NCBI RefSeq assembly: GCF_963678975.1
Contig: NC_089277.1
Coordinates: 23,572,672 to 23,636,671 of the forward strand
Source of the DNA: Dysidea avara
Taxonomy: Eukaryota > Porifera > Demospongiae > Dictyoceratida > Dysideidae
Length of the DNA stretch: 64,000 bases
Direction: 5' to 3'
In this document: positions 34,258-45,601 of the stretch, in pieces
How positions within the stretch are numbered: position 1 is the stretch's first letter
Layout of the letters: every line of letters starts with the position of its first letter
Translations under genes and position numbers: made by a program
Notes under the pieces: generated by a model
What the model was told of the DNA's origin: nothing
Databases searched by the model: none
What the model saw: the letters and a program-made list of their open reading frames with translations, nothing else

Positions 34258-35135
34258 CACAAATTCAGGGTCACCTTGTTTAATGTCCAAAAGCAAGTTC
34301 AATGACAGAACTTGGTTTTCATTGTCATATTGGACATTATACCAGTCATCTGTACCAGGGACAATATCTAGAATCATTCCAGAGTATCATTGCTCTTCTC
34401 CATCGACCATCCATCTGTGCTTAATTCTTTGGCTGATTAGTCCTTCTTGGTCTTCACTAGGAGGCAAAAAGTTTGTGCAGGTTGCTGCAAACTTCTTCTA
34501 GACAACTTTTTTTTTATTCTTCTAGAGGTGGAATATACTTTTATCTGCAGAGCATTACTCCAAAACTTTCTGTCTGAAATCCAATTGAACTTTCAAAGCA
34601 TGCAACTTGCTAGTTTTTGATTTTAGTTTTGCAAGACCATCTACTACATGCTGTTCATTCTGTCATATCCCAAACTTCATGACTGCCTTGGTAAAGTTTT
34701 CTTTCTCTCGTACCTTCTTTTCTCGCAAATGAAGCAAAGAAGCCTGTATTGCCTGTAGAAGTTTAGCACAGTCTTCAATCAGCTTCTTTCTCCAAACTTG
34801 ATACTGTTGCTTTAAATGAACTACTTCTTGCTTTGTGTAGCAACTCACAGTGCTCAGCAGGAGATTTATCATTCAACCAACTAGCAGTTTTGTTGTTGCA
34901 GAACGAGATCAAGCTTCAAGTGATAAAATGGATGCATTTGGTTTTTCCCTGAGGAAGCGATCCAGCTGTGCAAAATCCCTCTCACTAATAGTGTTGGTCT
35001 TTGGAACAGACTTTGTTTCTGCAACCAAAGATACATTTGTAGCATCATATTTCCAGCGTTTCTTGTTCAGTCTGAATACAAGTGATTTAATAGCCGTCAG
35101 TGTTAATGGTAATACATCAACCATCAATGTCAGCT
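34258..35135 (-). pseudogene. Decayed coding sequence with Tudor-like C-terminal segment
   Basis: Minus-strand blocks keep protein-like sequence across frame changes: RWKYDATNVSLVAETKSVPK, ERDFAQLDRFLREKPNASIL, FCNNKTASWLNDKSPAEHCE, then a basic helical stretch (KKLIEDCAKLLQAIQASLLH) and a C-terminal part GLISQRIKHRWMVDGEE, YSGMILDIVPGTDDWYNVQY and NLLLDIKQGDPEF. The last part has the spacing of a Tudor/SH3-like barrel. I have seen similar proteins repeated in cnidarian and fish genomes but cannot name the family. At least two frame changes (near 34840-34910) and several stops (near 34380, 34560) are present. It may be a transposon-carried gene. Confidence 0.5.
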
Positions 35136-35885
35136 ACTCATAAAAACAATTCCATGAAAAATTACAGTTAACTCAAAATGCATTTAATTCAAAAACCACT
35201 CCTTTAGTAATCAAAGATATTAGTAAGACTGGTAAAATGTGGTTAACAATGCCTTGAAGCAGAGATTCCAACTCGCTCACAGTTTTCACCAAGGTAAGGC
35301 AGTGACAAGGCCATCTCCAACCAACAATTAACACTATCAATTCTACACAATAGACACATAATCATAATATGACCCCACAACTACAATACTGGCATTCCGC
35401 GAAATTCCGCTAAAAATAAGCTACCAAAAACTGACCTAAAACAATCAATATTGAGGCTACTTCACGAGACAAAGTGTTACCTAGACGAACTCTGCACTAC
35501 ACCATATTTAGCTCACCAAAATCAATGTAAAAGAGTGTGTTTCACCTCAAAATGTGTCGAGAATCGAACTCAGCACCTTCACTTTGCCCAGGGAAGTCTC
35601 AAACGACTCTGAAATCCATCAGCAAATTCACCCGCACTCAAACAAGGTCGGTGCCATAATTGCAATACAAATATCCGTACGAACTTTTTTCTACAGAAAG
35701 TATGCGGACTTAAAAATGTTCCGTGCTGTTTCTCCAGAAATGCTTAATCCCGGAACACCAAACTTCAGCGCCATAATGCATCATTATTATAGATTGTTTG
35801 CTGAATGAGCAAGAGAATAAGGCTTCCCTGTTTTAAAGATACGAAGAAAATATTCCAGGTAGTGGAAATTTTTGCCAGTCTGAGG
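35136..35885. other. Intergenic, no supported gene
   Basis: Short frames only. A tRNA-like B-box (GAGTTCGATTCTCG on the minus strand, about 35551-35564) occurs without a matching A-box. Confidence 0.4.
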
Positions 35886-35891
35886 TCGCTA

Positions 35892-36005
35892 CTTATACCA
35901 CATCTGATTGGGATTTTGCTGACATATACACCCGCAGTCCTCGGGCCTGCGGCTCTCGGGCCTTGGGTGTATATATTAGCAAAATCCCTCACAGCCATGG
36001 TATAA
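35892..36005. mobile_element. Small GC-centred foldback element
   Basis: TTATACCA...GGGATTTTGCTGACATATACACCC is mirrored by GGGTGTATATATTAGCAAAATCCC...TGGTATAA around a GGGCCTGCGGCTCTCGGGCC centre. It belongs with the interrupted element at 36554-37117 and probably with 59039-59175. Confidence 0.7.
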
Positions 36006-36553
36006 CTATTACATGTATGTATGTATCCATGTTATGACCTGGTACATGCTATCTTTACTACAAGACATTTACTGTGTAGTGGATAATTTTTCTCCCAACT
36101 GATAGTATCATGAATGTATGAGCTGCATACTACAGTCAGTACATGTTCACCTGTCAAGTCACAGAGATGAACATGTGTTCACTCCCAATGGTTTTGTACT
36201 GGAACAAGCATGTGAACATGTTTACATGCCTGAATGGTCTATACTAAATGTATGAGATATTTTTAAAGCCTCGTAACTCACTTGTTCTTGCCCGTATCAG
36301 AGCATTTAAAAAAAACAGTTCTGACATTTAAAGGGCTTCATAGCACTACTAAATATTTGGGCGGATGGCTCTTGTAACAAGAGTAATTAACAAGAAATGA
36401 GGGTTCAGGTGAACATTAACAGACTATATCAATAAGTGTAAACTATGACATAATACCATATATACTGTATATTATCTGTAGCTGCTAGTAAACCTTATGA
36501 GAACATATTATTTACAAGAAAAGGGAACATTGTCTTGTTAATATATTTATTAG

Positions 36554-37117
36554 TTATACTATGGCCATGAGCTCGAGGGATTTGCCTGATATATATTAGT
36601 GATGCATTTTGGCGGTATCGGACTTGTATCAGTAAAGCTAAAAATTCCTGATACCAACCGATACTTTAAATGATGTCATTTAATTACTTATCAAGATGGC
36701 GGCATACATAGCGCATTGAATGAAGTTGAGCAAAAGCTGATATAAGCCATGAATTCCATAAAAGAAGCAAGCTACTAGAATTATTAGTACAGTGGAAACT
36801 GAAGTAAGCCACGAAATAAGATTCATTGAAGCCATAAACTATTATCTTCGCATAATTGATAGCCACAAAACCAGCAAACTGCAGTTGATGGGATTAGCAA
36901 ATGAGACTTTAGTAAGCTAAATCACTAGCTGTTTCTTGTGAGAAATGCCTGTAGGGCAAAGTATCAGTATCGGATCGGCATCGGCCATTTCTGGCCTCAA
37001 ATGTATCGGTATCGGATCGGTAGTGAAAAAGTGGTATCGGTGCATCACTAATATATATGCCCAAGCCTGAGGGCACAAGCATATAGATCAGGAAAATCCT
37101 GAGTGGCCATGGTATAA
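36554..37117. mobile_element. Foldback element of the 35.9 kb family, interrupted by a hAT MITE
   Basis: TTATACTATGGCCATGAG and CTCGAGGGATTTGCCTGATA on the left pair with ATAGATCAGGAAAATCC and GGCCATGGTATAA on the right. The two halves are separated by the 454 bp element at 36597-37050 inserted at an ATATATAT site. Without it the foldback would be about 100 bp. Confidence 0.7.
36597..37050. mobile_element. hAT-type MITE, 454 bp, perfect 8 bp duplication
   Basis: Ends TAGTGATGCA...TGCATCACTA with inner GGTATCGG words, typical of hAT elements with ATGCACCGATA-type termini. The flanks are ATATATAT on both sides (36589-36596 and 37051-37058), the 8 bp duplication expected for hAT, although this target is itself low complexity. 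Noncoding. Confidence 0.8.
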
Positions 37118-37994
37118 GTAATAAAACAAGACACACGATAGTGTGTCGTGCGGCCCAAGAAGCCGGCGCGCCACACCGTGAGTATATTAACAGGAAGAAA
37201 GAAAACGCAATTTTCACGCCTATATAGCTCCGTGATCCCTTATCCGATTGGAACCAAATTTGCTAGAGACGTGCCGCCCAGTTAGGGGAGTCTACATACC
37301 AAATTTGAATAAAACCGCTCCAGCCATTTCCAAGATACGAGCGAACAAAATTTCGTTTTAATTTCTTCGTTTTTTTTCTTCTTCTACTTCTTCATTTCGC
37401 ACACTTCGCAAAATCCGCCATAAAACACGAATGCGTGCTCGGATCGGGCTGAAATTTGGCACACTTAAAGGGCTCATTAAGGCGGATTTCTGTACCAACT
37501 TTGGTAGGAATCCGATGAACATTCACGGAGTTATGACCGATTATTTGCGTAAAATAAGGTCGAAGGTCTGTCACGCCTACAGGGTAAACGCCTTGGAGGA
37601 ATCAGTTGAAAATTGATATGTAGATGGAGCAACCATCGTAGGAGTGCCTTTTTGTGGTTTGAAAGGAATCGGATTAAAGACCATGGAGATATGACACAAA
37701 ACCCAACCTGTGTCAAAATTACGCGATCGATTTTTATGAATAAAAAAACTATTAGTTTTCGTGTCTACCAGGCAAACCGCTTAGAGCAACGAGCTGAAAA
37801 TCAGTATGTAGCTGGAATAATCATCATGGAAAGTTCTTGCAGTAGTACAGAAGAATCGGATTACAAATCACTGAGTTATGATTCGAAAGGCAACTAACTG
37901 CAGCAAATGCGAGATCGAGATACTCTAATAGAACAGTCACCCTAATAAAGCATTCAGCTGCATGTATAATTTACTTAGTTATATTACATTGCAA

Positions 37995-39215
37995 GTTATT
38001 CTGTAGGGAATTCAGCTACAAACAAGTCACCCTGTAGTCAGATCAGCTAGAAGAAGGTACCTAATAGAGAGTTCAGCTACAAAGAAGCCATCATGTAGAG
38101 AGTTCAGCTGAAATAAATCACCCTGTAGAGAATTCAGCTACAAACAAATTGCCCTGTAGAGAGATCAGCTAGAAGAAGTCACATTGTAGAGAGTTCAGTT
38201 ACAAAGGAACAATCATGCAAAGAGTTTAGCTGCAAACAAATCACCCAGTAAAAAGTTCCGCTATGACAAGATCACACTGTAGAGAGTTCAGTTAGAAACA
38301 AGTCATCTTGTAGAGAGATCAGCTAGAAGAAGTTACCTTGTAGAGAGTTCAGTTAAAAAGAAACAATCATGCAAAGAGTTTAGCTGCAAACAAATCACCC
38401 AGTAAAAAGTTCCGCTATGAACAGATCACACTGTAGAGAGTTCAGTTAGAAACAAGTCATCCTGTAGATAGATCAGCTAGAAGAAGTCACTTTGTAGAGA
38501 GTTCAGCTACAAAGAAACCACCATGTAAGAGAGTCCAGCTGCAAACAAATCACCTGTAGAGAGTTCAGTTAGGAACAAGTCACCCTGTACAGAGATCAGC
38601 TAGGAACAAGTCATCCTGTAGAGAGTTCAGCTAGAAGAAGTTACCTTGTAGACAATTCAGCTACAAACAAATCACCCTGTAGAGAGTTCAGCTAGAAATA
38701 AGTTACAGTGTAGAGAGATCAGCTAGAAACAAGTAACCCTGTAGAGAGTTCAGCTAGAAGAAGTCACATTGTAGAGAGTTCAGCTACAAAGAAACTACCA
38801 TGCAGAGTTCAGCTGCAAACAAATTGCCTTGTAGAGAATTCAGCTACAAACAAATCACCCTGTAGAAAGATCAGCTAGAAGAAGTTACCTTGTAGAGAGT
38901 TCAGCTACAAACAAATCACCCTGTAGAGAGTTCAGCTAGAAACAAGTCACCCTGTAGAGAGATCAGCTAGAAGAAGTTACATTGTAGAGAGTTCAGCAGT
39001 TTAGCTGCAAACAAATTGCCCTGTAGAGAATTCAGCTACAAACAACTCACCCTGTAGAAAGATCAGCTAGAAGAAGTTACCTTGTAGAGAGTTCAGCTAC
39101 AAACAAACCACCCTGTAGAGAGTTCAGCTACAAACAAGTCATCCGGTAGAGAGATCAGCTAGAAGGGTCACCTTGCAGAGAGGTCAGCTACAAAGAAATC
39201 ACCCTGCTTCATCTT
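37995..39215 (-). repeat. Minisatellite array, 30-31 bp unit, about 1.2 kb
   Basis: Reverse complement of the 2394-6030 array: units TGTAGAGAGTTCAGCTA with AGAAGAAGTTACCT, CAAACAAATCACCC or CAAAGAAACCACCA halves. Roughly 40 units. Noncoding. Confidence 0.95.
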
Positions 39216-39312
39216 TTCTTCTTCCTGTAGTAAAGAAAAAATGACAGGTTAAAAAGCCCTAAAGCCGGCCATAGGCCGGCTTTGGGGTATACAAATACAA
39301 AAAGAAGTGAAA

Positions 39313-39638
39313 TCTAATCCAAAACAGCCAAGCTGTAAAAAAAGAGTGCGGCCCTGAGAAAGGCTATGGTGAAAAAAGATGTGAAATCCAAGGTGGCGGC
39401 CAAGAAATGGCTGTGATGGTAGGTTAATGGTAAAAATTTTAATAACAACAATTCAGGTGAATTTTGTGCCACTTGGTCTTGGCACAAAATTCACCTGAAT
39501 TGTCGTTATTAAAATTTTTATCATTAACCTACCATCACAGCCATTTCTTGGCCGCCACCTTGGATTTCACATCTTTTTTCACCATAGCCTTTCTCAGGGC
39601 TGCACTCTTTTTTTACAGCTTGGCTGTTTTGGATTAGA
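39313..39638. repeat. 326 bp near-perfect palindrome (Helitron-like copy 2)
   Basis: The same hairpin as 1635-1954. The centre is at GCCACTTGGTCTTGGCACAA. The arms are more alike within this copy than between copies in places, which would fit arm-to-arm correction. Confidence 0.9.
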
Positions 39639-41598
39639 TATATATACCACTCAGGTCTGCTCACCTAATAGGTGAAGGAAATTCACCACATCACTTTATA
39701 CAGAGGTTTGTAAACATTGATTGTGAGATTTAATTGTGGACACAAAAAAGAATAGAGTGTGGTTATAGTGATACATTAATTACATTTCTGACCAAATAAC
39801 CACTTTGTGGATACCTAAAAGCTAAAATAAGTACTTAGGAGTATAGGTTGAGAATGTCTGAGCCATCTTGTCATATGATTGAAACGTGCTATGTAAAAAC
39901 AAAATTAAAAAATGGCCACCACATTGCGAAAACGATTATTTAGTGATGATTAGTAAGTGATCTGTGCAATGCTGACTCACTCAATTATTTTTTTCATTCA
40001 AGAGAATGCTTATAGGCTAACTAAACCAACACACCAACAATGTAAAACTTTAAGCAGCTCGATATAAAGAATCAATGGGAACTAATGCTTTGTAACTGCC
40101 TTAGTATCAAAGGCAACTGTGGTCAGGGCTATATATATTATCATGATATCACCCTATATAACACAAAGCGATACGTGACCCAGTCTGACAAAATGGGGCT
40201 TATAGCCTGTCAAATTTTGACCATAATTTCAAAGTTTGAAATTTTATAACTTTTTCTGTGGACATAATAACTATTAAAAATGTTCATCACTTATGTAGAA
40301 ATTTATGGAGAATTTACTGAAACTTGCAGAATTGTTATAGCTTACACAGTAATGGATATACACATTATTAAGCAAACACATGTATTTTCCAGCTATAAGC
40401 CCCATTTTGTCAGACTCGGTCACATATATCGCCCTGTGGTAAGGGCAGTACATGAAATATAGCCTTGTAGTAGAGCAGCTAAGCAACAATTTTTTGATGA
40501 AATTGTTCACTTTGTGATAAAAGCATCAAATTTTCTGTGGAAGTTGAGTAAGGCATACTAAATCATTTGAGATACAGTACCACTTCAAAACTCATTGCAT
40601 TAGGGCATGTTTGAAATTTTTAAAACTAGGTTGTAAGCCCATTTCTAGCTGGTCAGGAAACTATACAAGCACATTCAAAATCTTTGCTTTTGTCTAGATC
40701 ACATAAATGTATTTCAAATTTACAGAAAATCTTTCAAAATGTGGTAAAATAACCTGTTTTAAAACACTTCTAATGGAACCAATATGTTAAAAGTACAGGA
40801 ATAATCCAATAGAAATAATACATTGCACATCTATGGCTTCATATACCATAACCCTTTGTGCTTCTTAACATGGCAAGCTAATGACCTGGTTGGATGCTTC
40901 AGCTTTTTGGATATGACCATCCCTTGCTCGTCTATTCAGACGCTAATTTTCAGTATACTGTATTTACTATTGAGCACTTTTATGGCTTCCCCAATACATT
41001 TTCTATTGATTTCAATTTTCAGGTTCTTTGAGTGTGATATGATTGGTAATTTTACTGGCACTGTATCCAATATGAAATAATATGAATTAAGCAAATGTTA
41101 TACCGTTATACCAAGTTTGGTGCTTTTATCAAAGAATGAGCAATGTTTTTGCTTAGCCACTCTACTATTGTGGTTTCCTTTGATTTGAGGTGCCAGAGTG
41201 GTATCAACTGCACAGTCTCCACTCTGGAAAAGATCATAAATACTATAGCTTTTCTGGCATACTCTTTTGTGCTGCAATAATATTATCATCATGGGTTGCA
41301 ATGTGCATGCAAAGGTGAGTATTACAAGCCTCACTCTACGTGAATCTCATGACTTAGGCACAGTTCTCAAAAGACAGAGAGCAAAAAGGCTGAAACACAG
41401 CTAATACTGCATAGTAAACCAGCTTTGTTTTTGCTACAAGTCCTCCTGGGGAAAGACTGGTAACCTTCCAAAAATCTGAACATTAGGTTATCAATTCCCA
41501 ATTACGTATACAGCTGGGTAGGCTGGAGCAAAACTGGGTAACTGCACAGTGGGCACGTTCCCCCCTTCCTTCATCCCTTTCAAAAAGAATTGCATACA
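39639..41598. other. Intergenic with one MITE
   Basis: 40171-40428 has inverted ends GTGACCCAGTCTGACAAAAT and its complement ATTTTGTCAGACTCGGTCAC, so it is a MITE of about 258 bp; a matching end occurs near 14020. The rest shows no supported gene. The frames at 40823-41080 and 41098-41334 have no domain. Confidence 0.6.
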
Positions 41599-41599
41599 A

Positions 41600-41815
41600 G
41601 ATCGAGATACTCTAATAGAGCAGTCAATCACTCTAATAGAGCAGTCACAGTGTTCATGAGGCAGTGCAGCTTATCTATGAAGCTATAAATATATACTTTA
41701 TAATATATACAGGGTAGCCATTATTGCTGTGACCTTTTTTTTTTTTTTTGCTTTTCAACTTTTTATCAATGTGCACCCCCTCTTTCCAAACTCTGGATCT
41801 GCCCCTGAAATAATA
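41600..41815 (+). repeat. TACTCTAATAGAGCAGTC dispersed repeat with poly-T
   Basis: GATCGAGATACTCTAATAGA followed by a second TCTAATAGAGCAGTCACAG, about 75 bases, TGTGACC and a T run, then GGATCTGCCCCTG. The layout matches 18.11-18.34 kb and partly 55.32-55.48 kb. It interrupts duplicated sequence that starts at 41811. Confidence 0.6.
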
Positions 41816-42500
41816 CACTGATTTACCAGCTCAAGTGTAGCTACTTGACAATAAGCATTAGACAGCAGCACAGCTCTCGGACTCACTAAAGTAATGTAGT
41901 AGCTGGTGTACGGACATGTAGAGTACTGCCAACTTTTATAGAAGAACTGATACGCTACTACAGATTCTTCAGTCAATTCTATTGTTAGCTATGATTTTAC
42001 ACAGCAGAGCACATCCTTTATTGGAATGTTGTTTTGTTAGAAACTTGTCTCATGTCTCTTGTATAACTTTAATTTTTGATGGAATTCTTACTGTGTCTCT
42101 AGCAACATAATATTATAGGGTTTTAATCAGTGATACTACACCCTGGTATATGATCAGCAAGCTAGCTATATAGTATGATTTTGGTATAATGCAGCAGTAA
42201 TGCTAATTGATTTGACTGTACAAGGTAAACACAGGATTATTGTTTTGTTTATTGCTCACACATATCTAGAATGATTCAATACAATGTGACTTACACTATG
42301 AATTTCAAGCTGTTTTTTGGGAAACATACTGAATCTATAGAATACAGCAATTAATGACACGCCATTCTTAATATGTTGCATTTTATAGGTCTACATTACT
42401 CATTGCACTCCCCTGACTTGTATCCATCCATAAACTCCATGATTGATACACATGGACATCACTTGTAAAGTGACCACTGCTGTAATGATGGTAATTGGTG
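41811..42500 (+). repeat. Segmental duplication, copy A
   Basis: Aligned over about 690 bp with 45602-46330: TACACTGATTTACCAGCTCA, GTACAAGGTAAACACAGGAT, GAATACAGCAATTAATG and CTTGTATCCATCCATAAA are shared. Copy B is the upstream flank of the short-chain-collagen-like pseudogene, but copy A has no gene beside it; the poly-T repeat abuts it instead. Confidence 0.75.
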
Positions 42501-42828
42501 CAACTTTTCACTACCCAACAAAAGCTACCACTCCAAAACAACTATTGCAAAGCCAGGGTTGAGTTTTGATGAGTAGGATGAACACATGTTTGTACTTTGT
42601 TTTTGGAAGTACTGGCATTGCTGTCTGTCTTATGTGCAAATAGCTAAATACAAATCCTATGAGTGATCACCCTGTCTTACAACATATTTAATACGGCAGA
42701 TTAAGTTCTTGATACAGTTAAGTGAGTAAAACTTTGTCACACAACTTGCAGAAGCAAGAGAAGGTAAGTGCTATATTATCACAGTAAAAATGTACTCATT
42801 ATAATTATGTGATTGCACTCTATATGAT

Positions 42829-43316
42829 AGTGACTGGACTAGCAAAAGGGGTTTTCCACACACATCTAGTTGGCAACCATAGACAATTCTAAGGGGGGGG
42901 GGGGGGGGGGGCATGACCCCCCTTGCTGAAAAATAACTTTTCAAAAATCTTGGGGAAAAATTACAGTATTGTATAGATTGGCATTGTTATTTTTAGCGTT
43001 TTTCATGTTTTAACATAAATTTCAGGTGCAAAATTTCTGTAGCATCTGGGGGTTGCATCCTCAGACCCCCCTGAAATTATACTTTATATTACAGCTGTTC
43101 CCTACTTGGCTCCCATTGTAGGTCAGATCTAGAATCGCCACTGTTGGAAACTATAAGCTATTGACTTAAAATTTGGCCACATGCAGTGAACAATAACATA
43201 ACTTAATGGGTGGAGAAACTCCAGATTTGTGTGCTACTTTGAGAAATTTGAAGTTAAAGGCTTTCAAGCTCATAGGTGGATGTGTGTAGAAGATTCCTTT
43301 CATAAGTCCACTCATA
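42829..43316. mobile_element. MITE of the 2125-2367 family with nested insertion
   Basis: Left TGACTGGACTAGCAAAAGGG and TTTTCCACACACATCTAGTTGG; right GGTGGATGTGTGTAGAAGAT and AAGTCCACTCATA. About 250 bp between 42888 and 43140 is extra relative to the 2.1 kb copy. The extra part starts with 21 consecutive G, contains GGGGGTTGCATCCTCAGACC and ends CTAGAATCGCCACTG, a G-rich repeat seen elsewhere in the window. Confidence 0.6.
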
Positions 43317-43609
43317 ATTATTATTACGTTCACTATACGTATGTATTCTAATAGAAAGGTCATTAATTTAAAAGTATTACAAAGATGCTTGACATTTAAT
43401 GACATTTTCAGTCCGACAAATAAGCTTTTACTATTGGATGTCTTTACAGGTATTGTTTTAAGTAGCTATAACCTGCATTTGTGAACTTGTACTGAGCACA
43501 ATGAATGTACATTCTTGATGTACAGAAAGGTATAAGGTGTCTCTCTAAAGGCATACAGCTATCTAGATATCTGAACTCTTTCTTTGAAGTTCGTATGCAA
43601 CATTAAATT

Positions 43610-44330
43610 ATACCAAGTCTTAGGGTTGCTGTCAAGGACACGGAACTTCTGTTGCTACCTTGGCTGATGGAAAGACTTCAAATTAGCTACTCTGTACTTG
43701 TGTTGTGTCCTTGGCTGTAGTGTATCAGGATCTTTTGCTACTGTCATTTTTGGATTACATGTACATAGTGTCATCAGACAAAAGACGACTCAAAAGGACA
43801 GGAAGATCATACAACTAATTAAGAGTGCTGATCAGCCATGTGGGTGATGCAATCAAAGAAGGGGGGATCCTTGTTGCAGTTGCTGCTGGAAATGATTTTA
43901 CTGATGCATGCAGATATATGAATGAGCCTGTAATTCTGGATGGTTTTTTAATGTGCAATCATCTGGTACTTCTCCTGATGCTCTCACAGTTGGAGGATCA
44001 CAATGAAATGATGAGCTGTATGTTGGTTTCATTGATAAAGTTGTGTTGATATCTTTGCTCTTGGTGAAGACATACTAGTACAAGATCAGATGTACCAGTG
44101 GTACGTACCTCACAAGCTACATCACGTGTTAGTGGAGCAGCAGCCATTTATTGGAGTATGAACACAACACAGGACATTAGAAATGATCTCATTTTAACTT
44201 GTACCAGAGATAAACTCAAAATTAATCGCGCAATACTATTTAACTTCCAAGACACATCACATAATTGTCTTTTACACACCAGTAACAAATATCCAAAGCC
44301 AAAACCATATCAGGTGTAATACTCTGTACC
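43610..44330 (+). pseudogene. Subtilisin-like (S8, proteinase K type) protease remnant
   Basis: Catalytic-His block GHGTSVATLADGKTS at about 43636-43680; then HVGDAIKEGGILVAVAAGND (oxyanion Asn region) at 43836-43900; SPDALTVGGSQ near 43970; VDIFALGEDIL near 44046; and the Ser block TSQATSRVSGAAAIYWSMNT at about 44104-44165, followed by LTCTRDKLKINR. The order is that of S8 peptidases. The blocks lie in different frames with several shifts and no clean introns, and the Asp block and prodomain were not found. The Ser motif lacks Gly before TS. A decayed secreted protease. Confidence 0.75.
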
Positions 44331-44773
44331 AGGTATTGACTAAACTTGACAATGTCATTGAAGAGATGGAGAGCAATCTTTATGGTGAACGTTCATAATC
44401 ACCAGCATGCAGACACCATGTGAACTCTTCGTATATGTACCCACTCCAATAATGTAATTGTTAACAAAACCTTTATAAGTTGTAGGAATACATACTACAC
44501 TTATAGTTCACTATGCACTATACACATACTCTGAATATTAGTGTCATCAGAGCATGCATACAGTACTTGCAACATTGATAGCCATTCTATGGACTTCCTG
44601 TCAGTCATATTTCAGCAGCAAGCTACTTAACATATGCATAAAAAGTAAATGTCACACATTTCAAATTATCATTTATGCACAAATACATTTAAACTACTGA
44701 GTGTGTGCATAAATGCAGCCAAAATATTTGTATCAGTACAACATGTGTACATCATCATAACTAGAATAGTGTC

Positions 44774-45582
44774 TTATTTGGTACACACCACACAAGTGAG
44801 CTCTTTATCACTGCAAGGAAAGAAATGGCCACATTGTGCTTCAACTGTGTAGAACAGCTTTCCATTAGTATCTGCTCCACTACCTGGTATCTGTTCAAGA
44901 TTTCTATCCATGCATACTGCTTGTGTTGCTGCTGGGTGGCTGTAAGCTCCAGCCATAAGATAACCATAGTACTCCTTAGTCCAGCCAAGAGGGCACTCAT
45001 AATGTGAAGGGATCATTATTTTGCTGGTGAGGCCAATAGCTTGGCAAAGAGCACAAGGAACATTACAATCTAAGCTGTGGTTAAGAACAGCGTTATGTGT
45101 CTGATACTCTGCTCCAAATAGTGGCACCCAGGCCAATTCTGATAACCAGTTTGGGTCTTGAGATATTGTGGGTTAGGCGGTAAACACAATGATTCAACTA
45201 GACCACCTTCATGAGTGTGACTTGATCCAGCTACAACTCCAGTATTTGCTCCATAGGGACAAGTAGAATTACCCCATCTAACATACAGTAGGTGACTATA
45301 ACAGGTTGACAGTTACACTGTTTGTTATCTTCAGTAACAATAGTGTCAATCAGCTTATCTGATTCCTCTCTAGTACTTCTGCTACGTATGTGTATTTGGT
45401 CTAACCATGATCTTTGATTCCAATTGTTGTAGTTTAGCAAATAGGTAAGACACTAGTGGAGAATTGATATTTTCATCAGTGACCTCCATTACATCGGTGA
45501 GGAAAATGACAGCAAAAATCAATATTAAAGTGATAACAATAAAATGATTCATTTTGATGAACCTGAAATGCAAGGCCATCAT
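44774..45582 (-). pseudogene. Broken paralogue of the 18.8 kb short-chain-collagen-like gene
   Basis: Signal-anchor start (HFIVITLILIFAVIFLTDVM), the helix SPLVSYLFAKLQQLESKIMV, then RWGNSTCPYGANTGVVAG, LCLPPNPQYLKTQTGYQNW, FGAEYQTHN, VPCALCQAIG, MIPSHYECPLGW, YYGYLMAGAYSHPAATQ, LEQIPGSGADTNGKLFYTVE and CVVCTK. Compared with the intact gene it has a frame change near 45395, a 5-base insertion (CTGTA on the minus strand) near 45290, a small in-frame loss after CPYGA, and a 5-base insertion (CCTGG) near 45137. The later half is otherwise very well kept, so loss is recent or the breaks are assembly errors. Confidence 0.8.
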
Positions 45583-45601
45583 ATATGAAGTTTCATAATA
45601 G

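Larger units (their letters stand above)
37127..39638 (-). mobile_element. Helitron-like non-autonomous element, copy 2 (inverted)
   Basis: Same parts as 1635-6889, reading on the minus strand: palindrome (39638-39313), spacer with GCCGGCCATAGGCCGGC (39264-39282), minisatellite (39215-37995), TACTCTAATAGA motif near 37920, a unique tail, and the terminal hairpin ACACACGATAGTGTGT at about 37131-37146. It is 2.5 kb against 5.3 kb for copy 1, mainly because of the shorter array and the absence of the internal MITE. The GCCGGCC hairpin is intact here and mutated in copy 1. Confidence 0.6.

Noticed and set aside
35540-35625. Possible tRNA gene
   Set aside because: A B-box-like sequence is present, but no A-box at the right spacing and no cloverleaf pairing.
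37613-37897. 94-codon plus-strand frame
   Set aside because: It lies in the 3' tail of the Helitron-like element and is not kept open in the other copy.
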